Origin: Ignavibacteria bacterium
GTDB taxonomy: Bacteria; Bacteroidota; Ignavibacteria; Kapaibacteriales; UBA4661
DNA length: 39,966 bases
Direction of reading: 5' to 3'
Assembly: GCA_013298775.1 (NCBI GenBank)
Contig: JAAFIV010000041.1
Span: 1-39,966, forward strand
Part shown: piece after piece, positions 26,212-33,457 of the stretch
How the letters are laid out: the number at the start of each line of letters is the position of its first letter
Position numbering within the stretch: position 1 is the first letter of the stretch
Program-made: the position numbers and the translations under genes
The notes under the pieces: model-generated
The model's database searches: none
What the model saw: only the letters and a program-made list of their open reading frames with translations
Told to the model about the DNA's origin: nothing

Positions 26212-27579
26212 ATGAGCAATCTCGTTCAGTTTATCGAAAGCAAACACGCGCTGTATCTTGAGCAATTGCAAGATTTTCTGCGGATTCCCAGCATCAGCAC
26301 CGACCCTGAGCGCAAGGGCGATGTTCTGCGCTGCGCGGAATGGGTTGTGGCGCACTGCAAGGATATTGGCTTAGAAAATGTGCAGATTTTCCCAACAAAA
26401 GGGCATCCTGTCGTGTACGCGGAGCATCTCCACGCGGGTAAGGACGCGCCAACGGTGCTGTTTTACGGGCATTACGACGTGCAGCCTGTGGACCCGCTTC
26501 ATCTCTGGACAAATCCGCCCTTCGAGCCAACTGTGCGTGATGGCAAGGTTTATGCACGTGGCGCGGTGGACGACAAAGGACAAGTATTCATGCAGTTGAA
26601 GAGCCTTGAGGCGCATTTGAAAACGCATGGAAAATTGCCCGTAAACGTGAAAGTCTTGATTGAAGGCGAAGAAGAAATTGGCAGTGTAAATTTAGAAGAA
26701 TTCCTCCGCACCAACGCAAGAATGCTGGCGGCAGACACGGTGCTTATTTCCGATACTGCTATGTTTGCTGACGAAGTTCCGTCGCTCTGTTACGGTTTGC
26801 GCGGCATGGCGTATATGGAAATGACGGTAACGGGACCCAACCGCGACCTGCATTCTGGCGTGTTTGGCGGCGCAGTGGCAAATCCCGCAAACGCGCTTGC
26901 ATCCATCATTGCGAAGCTGACTGACGATTACGGACGCATTACCATTCCAGGCTTTTACGACGATGTGAAGGCACTTTCCGCCGAAGAACGCGCCGAATAC
27001 GCCCGCCTTCCCTTCGACGAAGCCGCGTACTGCAAGGAATTGAACATTCCCGCAACGGACGGGGAATTTGGCTACAATACGCTCGAAAAGACCTCTGCCC
27101 GTCCAACGCTTGATGTGAACGGCATTTGGGGCGGTTTTACGGGCGAAGGCGCGAAAACGGTGCTGCCCGGAAAGGCTTCGGCGAAAGTATCCATGCGCCT
27201 TGTGCCGAATCAAGACCCCGTCGATATTGCGAAAAAATTTGAAGCACACGTGCGCCGCATCGCGCCGCCAACGGTGACGGTAGAAGTTACCTATTTGCAT
27301 GGTGGAAAGCCCGCCGTTACTGCGATTGACAGTAAAGGCGTAAAAGCTGCTCTTCGTGCAATGGAAACTGCTTTCGGCAAAAAACCGTTTCTAACCCGCG
27401 AAGGCGGCTCTATTCCTATTGTTCTGCTCTTTCAAAATATTTTGAATGCTCCCGTCGTCCTGATGGGCATGGGCTTGAACACGGAAAACCTCCACTCGCC
27501 CGATGAACACTTCACGTTGAAGAATTTCTATCGTGGCATTGTTGCTTCTGCGCTGTTTTATGAAGAGCTTTTGAAGTAA
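26212..27579 (+). CDS. M20-family dipeptidase (ArgE/DapE/CNDP-like)
   Basis: This 455-residue co-catalytic metallopeptidase keeps all zinc-site motifs. These are His87 and Asp89 in YGHYDVQP, bridging Asp120 in RGAVDDKGQ, the glutamates of EGEEEIGS (153-155), Asp in the SDTAMF segment, and His428 in NLHSPDEHF. The lid or dimerisation domain lies about residues 195-365 (DLHSGVFGGAVANPANAL). This form (dipeptidase, M20 subgroup with the long GGYRT-like insert) cleaves dipeptides or N-acyl amino acids; exact substrate is open. An AAGGA ribosome site precedes the ATG. It has no signal peptide, so it is cytoplasmic. Confidence 0.92.
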   Translation: MSNLVQFIESKHALYLEQLQDFLRIPSISTDPERKGDVLRCAEWVVAHCKDIGLENVQIFPTKGHPVVYAEHLHAGKDAPTVLFYGHYDVQPVDPLHLWTNPPFEPTVRDGKVYARGAVDDKGQVFMQLKSLEAHLKTHGKLPVNVKVLIEGEEEIGSVNLEEFLRTNARMLAADTVLISDTAMFADEVPSLCYGLRGMAYMEMTVTGPNRDLHSGVFGGAVANPANALASIIAKLTDDYGRITIPGFYDDVKALSAEERAEYARLPFDEAAYCKELNIPATDGEFGYNTLEKTSARPTLDVNGIWGGFTGEGAKTVLPGKASAKVSMRLVPNQDPVDIAKKFEAHVRRIAPPTVTVEVTYLHGGKPAVTAIDSKGVKAALRAMETAFGKKPFLTREGGSIPIVLLFQNILNAPVVLMGMGLNTENLHSPDEHFTLKNFYRGIVASALFYEELLK

Positions 27580-27601
27580 GCCAGTAGCGCACAGTCACTA
27601 C

Positions 27602-27634
27602 CCCGCCCAAACGGTTTCTTCACCGTCCGGCGGG
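27602..27634. repeat. Family D hairpin, copy D3
   Basis: The sequence cccgcccaaacggt pairs with accgtccggcggg between the dipeptidase and PAP2 genes. It is similar in arm sequence to D4. Confidence 0.55.
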
Positions 27635-27665
27635 TTCCTCACGCACGTTTCACTTTTCATTTCCA

Positions 27666-28223
27666 ATGGACACTCTTCTCGCCCTCGACCGTGCAATTTT
27701 CCACGTTCTGAACAGCACCGTCGCTAATCCCGTCTTCGATGTTATTATGCCCTTTATCACGGATATTGGCAATATCGTTCCCGTGATGATTGCGATTATG
27801 CTTATTATTCTCTGGCAAGGAAGCCGTGAAGACATAGTTTTTATGCTGCTTGCGTGTTGTTCGCTCATTCTCGCTGACCCCGCCGCCAGCTATTTGAAGC
27901 AAACCTTCCAGCGTTCTCGTCCCTGTCAGGAATTGCCAGACGCACGTGCGCTTGGCGGCTGCGGAAAAAGCAAGTCCTTTCCCTCTGGACACGGCACAAA
28001 TAATGGCGCGGTGGCAATGGCGGCAGTCATGGTCTTTGGATGGCGAGCTTCGCGCTCATGGTGGCTTGCGGCAGGAATTATTTCGTATTCCCGTGTGTAT
28101 ATGGGCGTGCATTATGTAAGCGACGTTGTAGCAGGAATGGTGCTTGGTGCGGCGATAAGTTTTTGTCTGGGTGCGCTCTGGCGGCGTATCTTTGCTCGAA
28201 ATGCTTATTTGCGGATTGCTTAA
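27666..28223 (+). CDS. PAP2-family membrane phosphatase
   Basis: This 185-residue integral membrane enzyme carries the three PAP2 phosphatase motifs: KQTFQRSRP (K-x6-RP), SFPSGHGTNNG (PSGH) and SRVYMGVHYVSDV (SR-x5-H-x3-D). It has five or six hydrophobic helices. The active site faces the periplasm in relatives, which dephosphorylate undecaprenyl pyrophosphate or phosphatidate-type lipids, or transfer phosphate to lipid A. The substrate here is not known. A start at 27666 gives a complete first helix. The next gene has its own promoter. Confidence 0.9.
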   Translation: MDTLLALDRAIFHVLNSTVANPVFDVIMPFITDIGNIVPVMIAIMLIILWQGSREDIVFMLLACCSLILADPAASYLKQTFQRSRPCQELPDARALGGCGKSKSFPSGHGTNNGAVAMAAVMVFGWRASRSWWLAAGIISYSRVYMGVHYVSDVVAGMVLGAAISFCLGALWRRIFARNAYLRIA

Positions 28224-28245
28224 ACGTATCTTGCCGAAAAGCGTC

Positions 28246-28277
28246 TTTGAAAATGCTGCGTAGAAGAGTATCTTTGC
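28246..28277 (+). promoter_or_regulatory. Bacteroidota-type promoter of the GH2-like gene
   Basis: TTTG (28246-28249), 19 nt, then TATCTTTGC (28269-28277): the same -7 word as at the DUF3127 promoter. It lies 46 bp before the start at 28324. Confidence 0.75.
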
Positions 28278-28323
28278 ATACTTTTCTTGAAAAACCTCTC
28301 TTGAGAAACTTCTTTCACTTTCT

Positions 28324-31014
28324 ATGAAATTTTTTGTGAAATCTTTTGTGTCAACCCCCGTACTTTCTTTGCGGACACGCGTATTTTCTTTGCTTCTTGC
28401 AAGCATGGTTGCTGGAGCAATAGGCTTTGTTCTTTCAAATGCTCTCGCTTCATACGCTTTAGCACAATCACCCCGCTATACGGTGCTTACGCCCGACCAA
28501 TACAAGTTGCTGACGCATTCCACGATGCGCTTCGTGCAACCGCTTGCTGGCGAGTGGCAACGGACATCAACGCTTGATGGAGACTGGCAGCGCGTAACCT
28601 TGCCGTATTCCGAATCGACGCAAGGTGAGTTTCGGTATCGTCGGACGTTTGTGATTGATGAAGCACTCATCAAACGCTACGAATGGCAGATTCTCTCACT
28701 TGGCAGCTATTACCGCACAGAAATTTACATCAACGGGCAATACCTTTTAAGCCATGTGGGCGGTACGGTGCCGTTTCAAGTCCGCATTCCCGATTCGTAC
28801 TTGGCAAATGGCAATAACACGCTGGAAATTGTTGTGAATAATCAATTGGACGCAAATAGCACGATTCCACTCCGCGCAACGCCGTATGAATCCAAAGGCT
28901 TTGGAGGAATTGTTCGAGAATTATTTCTTGTCGGAACGCCTGATGTGTCGCTAGGAAGCGTGGACGTGAAAACGCAATTTCCAAACAACGACCTAAATAC
29001 CGCAAATACGCTCGTTACGGCATCGCTGGTATCGGGGAATTTATACCAATTTATTCGTGAAGATTCCTCGCAAGCTGGACGAATGATGCAAATCCAAAAA
29101 GCAAATGTGGAAGTAAGTGCGGAATTGCGCCTCGCCGATGATTCCAATACTGTCGTGGCTCGTGCAACGCCGACCACACTTGAAGTGCAGGCAAATCGGA
29201 ATGCGCAAGTAAAATTGAATTTTGTCGTGAGTGCGCCGCGTCTCTGGTCGCCAGCAACGCCGAATTTGTACACACTTGTTGTCACGCTCCGTAAAAACGG
29301 CGAAGTCGTGGATGATTATGTTTCAAATATCGGTTTGTACAATTTCCAAGAAGCTCCCATCGAGGATAAAATGGGCTTTTTGATGAATGGGCAGCCAATG
29401 AGCATCAAAGCGGTTGATTATATTGAAGACAGCGAAAATGGTGGTATGACAATAAATATGAGCGAATACGAAAAAGACGTGATTGCCTTGAAAACTCTTG
29501 GTGCAAACGTCATTCGCGTTCGCTATTCTGCGCCGCATCCATATTTGGTGTACTTGTGCGATAAGTATGGAATAATGATGATGATTGACATTCCTGCACG
29601 CGGCATCCCTACTTCTATTCTGGGTATTGACAATTATATCGTTACAGCACAAACCATTGCCAAAGACCTCATTCAAAGCTATGAAAATAGCCCTTCCACT
29701 ATTGCTTGGGGGCTTGTGGAAGAAACTGCCGAAGAAACCCTCGAACTTGCGGAATACTCACAAAAAGTCCGCGAAACCATTCGCCCGCTCTCGGCAAAAT
29801 TACTCTACAAAACCGTGCGAAGTCAAGCTCCAAGCCTGAATGTAGATGGCTACAATTTTGTTGTCTTCGCAATGAAAAGCGAGGACGGTCAAGCCTTTCG
29901 TGCAGAAGCAGAACGTTTAGTTGCGCTCAACCGCAAGAAACCAAGCGTTTTCAGCTTTGAGAATTTTATCCAGCCCGCAAACCACCGTGGATATTCCGAC
30001 CCGCTCTCGGTCGAGGCGCAAGCACGCTACATTCGCTTACGTTTTCGCCTTTTGCAGGAATATAAAATTTCAAGCAATGTCGTCATTGGCTCTTTCAACG
30101 ATTACGAAACCGAGCGACCAATTCTCATTACCAATAACGACGCACAATACATAGCGACAAGCGGCTTAATTGCTCGCAACCGAGACCTCCGCTTGCCCTA
30201 CCAAATGGTAAAAGCACTCTTCAACGACGAAAAAGAACCCGTACTCGAAGCAGGCAACTACAAGCCTGAAATACCGCCATTTTACACGATTGTCAGCATC
30301 GTTCTGGTATTGATATTTTTTGTGATGATGAATACCTCGCGCCGCTTCCGCGAGGATGTACTGCGGTCATTATTTCGTCCGTACAATTTTTACTCCGACA
30401 TCCGCGACCAGCGTATTTTGTCGAATGCAGGAACCTTCACGCTCGCACTGTTACTTTCGGCTACAATGGGCTTGATTGTGTCTTCCGTGCTGTATTTCCT
30501 CCGCTTTAGCTACTTGCTGGACTACGTTCTCACGCATCTTGTTCTGTCCAATACTATCAAGGAATTTTTAAATCAAATCGTTTGGATTCCTTGGGCATCG
30601 TTTGTTGCAGCAACACTCGCTTTTTTGGTGGTGATGTTTGTTCTGACCTTGCTTTTACGCGTCGGCTCGTTGCTGGTGAAATCTCGCATTTTCATTGGCG
30701 ATGCCTTTGTCATTGCGGTATGGGCATTTTTACCGCTTGTATTCTTGCTTGTGATGACTTCGGGCTTATACCGACTGCTCACAACCGATACCTACACCGT
30801 TATTTCGCTGTTGCTCATTGTCTATGTGTTGCTGTGGTGTTTTTATCGGATGCTGCGGGGTACATCGGTGATTTACGATGTGCGAGCCTTATACATCTAC
30901 GTCATTGGAATCGTTGTTTTGGCGATATGTATTGGCGGCGTGGTCTTTTACTACGATACAACGCGCTCCACCATTGCCTTTACAAAGTATTTCTTCACGG
31001 TATTGTACCGATAA
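28324..31014 (+). CDS. Glycoside-hydrolase-family-2-like protein with six C-terminal membrane helices
   Basis: This 896-residue protein has a signal peptide (about 18-48), then a GH2 sugar-binding jelly roll (about 100-205; YINGQYLLSHVGGTVPFQV), an Ig-like domain (about 215-340) and a TIM-barrel region (about 345-620). The acid/base motif WSLGNE of GH2 reads WGLVEE (462-467): Glu467 is kept but the near-invariant Asn is Glu466. A candidate nucleophile Glu546 (SFENF) lies 79 residues later, close to the 76 of E. coli LacZ. From residue 652 on, six hydrophobic helices form a membrane domain of Yip1-like look (LFRPYNFYSDIRDQR before it). So a periplasmic GH2 fold sits on an integral membrane part. 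Activity is uncertain. The barrel gene follows after 25 bp. Confidence 0.8.
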   Translation: MKFFVKSFVSTPVLSLRTRVFSLLLASMVAGAIGFVLSNALASYALAQSPRYTVLTPDQYKLLTHSTMRFVQPLAGEWQRTSTLDGDWQRVTLPYSESTQGEFRYRRTFVIDEALIKRYEWQILSLGSYYRTEIYINGQYLLSHVGGTVPFQVRIPDSYLANGNNTLEIVVNNQLDANSTIPLRATPYESKGFGGIVRELFLVGTPDVSLGSVDVKTQFPNNDLNTANTLVTASLVSGNLYQFIREDSSQAGRMMQIQKANVEVSAELRLADDSNTVVARATPTTLEVQANRNAQVKLNFVVSAPRLWSPATPNLYTLVVTLRKNGEVVDDYVSNIGLYNFQEAPIEDKMGFLMNGQPMSIKAVDYIEDSENGGMTINMSEYEKDVIALKTLGANVIRVRYSAPHPYLVYLCDKYGIMMMIDIPARGIPTSILGIDNYIVTAQTIAKDLIQSYENSPSTIAWGLVEETAEETLELAEYSQKVRETIRPLSAKLLYKTVRSQAPSLNVDGYNFVVFAMKSEDGQAFRAEAERLVALNRKKPSVFSFENFIQPANHRGYSDPLSVEAQARYIRLRFRLLQEYKISSNVVIGSFNDYETERPILITNNDAQYIATSGLIARNRDLRLPYQMVKALFNDEKEPVLEAGNYKPEIPPFYTIVSIVLVLIFFVMMNTSRRFREDVLRSLFRPYNFYSDIRDQRILSNAGTFTLALLLSATMGLIVSSVLYFLRFSYLLDYVLTHLVLSNTIKEFLNQIVWIPWASFVAATLAFLVVMFVLTLLLRVGSLLVKSRIFIGDAFVIAVWAFLPLVFLLVMTSGLYRLLTTDTYTVISLLLIVYVLLWCFYRMLRGTSVIYDVRALYIYVIGIVVLAICIGGVVFYYDTTRSTIAFTKYFFTVLYR

Positions 31015-31039
31015 AATTTTGATACGTTTTCAAGGTATT

Positions 31040-32893
31040 ATGGCTTTTTTCGCTCATCATTACCATTGCACATTTCTTGATTTTATGCACTCTGTGGCTG
31101 TTTTTCTTCGTGGAAGAACAGCCACTGTGCTTTTTACCGTTTGCCTATTTTGTAGCTCTTTCCAATACAAAAGCTCGGCGCAAACAAATGAGAAGCCCGC
31201 AGAAAAACCGAGCAATAAACCAGAAAAAGCAAAAGTAGAACAGCCGTTGGAATTGCCAGAATTTGTGATAACAGGCGTAGAATCGCTCGACGTGCCAGGC
31301 GGAACAAAGCAAGCACCCAAGCCGCCGCGCAAGCTCTCCGCACAACAATTACAAACCTTCAACCCGCTTGACAAACTTTCTTTCGGGCTTTTGCCCTTTG
31401 CAAGCGCACCAACACTGGTGTTGCCGTCCCAAGAGCGCAATGGATTTCTGAAAGCCGAGTTTGGAATGTTTCTCACGCCAAGCCTCGAAGCGGGTTACAG
31501 AGCCGTTCTTGGCAATTTCGACATCAACGCCGCTCTGGGCGGCACTCTCAGCAATGGACACCTCCCGAATGCTGATTTCTCCGACCTTTTTGCACGAATC
31601 CACTCTAGCTATCTTGCCGGAGAGCAGTTCCTCTTTTTTGCGGGAAGCCGCACCGATACATATCTGCGAGCGCGGCGGCGTGAATACTCGTTCTTTGGAG
31701 CAAGTAATCTGAGCGCGGAAGCAATTCGCCGTGCGCAACTCGGCATAGATGCTGGTGTTCAGACCTCTGGCGTGTTCGAGGGCTGGGGCTATGAAATGGG
31801 CGTACATGGAGAATTTGCCAATATCCGCACACAGGAAATCACCAATCTTCCCACAACGGCGGATAATCTTGCTGCAAAAGGCAATCTTCTAGCAAAAAAA
31901 CTCATGGGTGAATGGGCAATCGGCGGGCAGATACAAGCAGAATCGGTCTTCATCAGTAGTCGGCAGGATAGCGTGGAAGCCGCACCGCAGCAGCCCTTTT
32001 TGCTGACACCAAATTTGGTGGTAGAATTTCGCAGCGAACAAAAAACCTTTGAAATGCAGGTGCGTGGCGGGGCGCATATTTGGAACGATGCTTCCTTTCG
32101 CGCTAACCCTGCCGCCCGCATCACGCCTCACGTTTCGCTGAATGCCGCTCTGCATCCTGCCTACGGCGTATCGGTGATGCTGGAAGCCTTCTCTGGTGTG
32201 CGTTTGCAGACGCTGGGGCGCATTGTGAAAGAAAATCCCTACGCGCCGTTTTTAGATGGCTTTTCCCGTCCGCGCATTGTGCCAAACTACACGCTTTTTC
32301 CCAATCCTCTCGCCACACAAACCTTATACGATGCGCAGCTTTCGGTGCGTCTGCAACCAAGCAAACACCTCAGTTTTACGCTCGGCGGACGCTCGGAAAT
32401 GAATACCAACGCGCTGCTTTTTGGTCGAAATGAGTCCAACATTGGCGAAATTGCTGTTGTTTTCGGGAACACCAGTATTCATCGGGTGTTTGGGGAATGT
32501 TCGTTTTTACCCGATAGTAACAACGCGCTTTCTGTTCGCGCAAATGCTGTCCTCAGCGCAAGTGGATTTGTGCTGAGTAGCTCCCGACCAATCGGCGTGG
32601 TGCCGTATCTCGCGCCTATTGAAGCGGCGGTGGAATATCGGCGGACGTGGTTTTCGGGCTTTTCTACGAATCTGAGTGCCGTTCTGCTTGGTGAGCGCAA
32701 AGCGAGTATCTATGAGCCTTCTGCGACATTACCACTTTTTGTGGATGTGCGCTTTGGGGTGGAATACCGCTTCACGCCTCAGTTCAGCGTGTATGCGCGA
32801 GGGACAAATCTGCTGAATCAAGCAATCTTTTTGTGGGATGGGTATCAGGAACGCGGCATATTTGCTGCTGTGGGCGTGGTTTTGACGTTTTGA
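31040..32893 (+). CDS. Plug-less TonB-receptor-like outer-membrane barrel
   Basis: This protein of about 617 residues ends exactly like a TonB-dependent receptor: FTPQFSVYARGTNLLNQAIFLWDGYQERG, then a last strand with terminal Phe. The preceding 500 residues show alternating beta strands. No plug domain is seen: after the signal peptide there is a Lys/Pro-rich linker (KPAEKPSNKPEKAKVEQP) and a short LPEFVITGVESLDVPGG segment, then strands begin. The start is uncertain: ATG 31040 has AAGG nearby, while ATG 31085 gives a neater signal peptide (cleavage near SSA-QT). It lies 25 bp after the GH2-like gene, so both are likely made together. Its substrate and function are unknown. Confidence 0.78.
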   Translation: MAFFAHHYHCTFLDFMHSVAVFLRGRTATVLFTVCLFCSSFQYKSSAQTNEKPAEKPSNKPEKAKVEQPLELPEFVITGVESLDVPGGTKQAPKPPRKLSAQQLQTFNPLDKLSFGLLPFASAPTLVLPSQERNGFLKAEFGMFLTPSLEAGYRAVLGNFDINAALGGTLSNGHLPNADFSDLFARIHSSYLAGEQFLFFAGSRTDTYLRARRREYSFFGASNLSAEAIRRAQLGIDAGVQTSGVFEGWGYEMGVHGEFANIRTQEITNLPTTADNLAAKGNLLAKKLMGEWAIGGQIQAESVFISSRQDSVEAAPQQPFLLTPNLVVEFRSEQKTFEMQVRGGAHIWNDASFRANPAARITPHVSLNAALHPAYGVSVMLEAFSGVRLQTLGRIVKENPYAPFLDGFSRPRIVPNYTLFPNPLATQTLYDAQLSVRLQPSKHLSFTLGGRSEMNTNALLFGRNESNIGEIAVVFGNTSIHRVFGECSFLPDSNNALSVRANAVLSASGFVLSSSRPIGVVPYLAPIEAAVEYRRTWFSGFSTNLSAVLLGERKASIYEPSATLPLFVDVRFGVEYRFTPQFSVYARGTNLLNQAIFLWDGYQERGIFAAVGVVLTF

Positions 32894-32905
32894 ACTTTGT
32901 TAAGA

Positions 32906-33160
32906 CTAGGAAAGCCTCTTCTGCTCAAGAGCCTGAATATCGAATGCAAGCCGCTTGTTTTCTATCTCCACTTCTTTTTCGCGGAGGTCGGCATTGCGAG
33001 CAGCGATTTCGAGTTCAAACTTTTTCAAGTCAAGTTCATTTCTATCGCGTTGCTTCAGAATGCCTAAATATCGCGCTCCGAGCAGCATCGAACCGATAAC
33101 GCTCGGCACTCCAAGAACGCCGAGGAGGACAAAAAGGTCGTGTAGATTTTCGTAGCCCAT
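32906..33160 (-). CDS. Small membrane-anchored coiled-coil protein
   Basis: This 84-residue protein has one N-terminal hydrophobic helix (LFVLLGVLGVPSVIGSMLLGARYLGIL) and then a charged helix rich in Lys, Glu and Arg (KKFELEIAARNADLREKEVEIENKRLAF). It resembles phage-shock or cell-division accessory proteins in shape only; no family is recognised. I start it at 33160 because the upstream in-frame residues (QTTRKTP) look non-coding. Its 3' end lies 12 bp from the convergent barrel gene. Confidence 0.6.
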   Translation of the reverse strand: MGYENLHDLFVLLGVLGVPSVIGSMLLGARYLGILKQRDRNELDLKKFELEIAARNADLREKEVEIENKRLAFDIQALEQKRLS

Positions 33161-33234
33161 AGGGGTTTTGCGTGTTGTTTGGTCGTTACGTTTTTTAACT
33201 ATACTGATAACGGGTAGAAATTGCACAAGGCAAA

Positions 33235-33279
33235 CCCGCCCGACGGCAGTGTTCTTGCACTCTTCAGCCGCCGGACGGG
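33235..33279. repeat. Family D hairpin, copy D4
   Basis: The sequence cccgcccgacggc pairs with gccgccggacggg and is followed by aagag. Its right half, gcactcttcagccgcc, is also found inside B3 at 36247-36262, linking families B and D. Confidence 0.65.
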
Positions 33280-33334
33280 AAGAGCGTCCTACTCTTGTTG
33301 AGTATATCTCTTGGCAATAACAATCTCTTCAATA

Positions 33335-33410
33335 GTGGCACAGACATTCCTGTCTGTGAGTATTGGAGAGGGGTTCGGGCGGAGAACACAGACAGGAATG
33401 TCTGTGCCAC
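33335..33410. repeat. Family C element (REPIN-like), copy C4
   Basis: This is the most perfect copy. The arms 33335-33358 and 33387-33410 are exact inverses of 24 bp. Each folds into an 8-bp stem (cacagaca with tgtctgtg) with a 4-nt loop. The core agtattgg.. matches the reverse complement of the C3 core (..ccaatact), so C3 and C4 lie in opposite orientation. Confidence 0.9.
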
Positions 33411-33457
33411 TACGAGACAATAACTATTTATCTCAAGATTTTTTGTGCTTTATAGCA

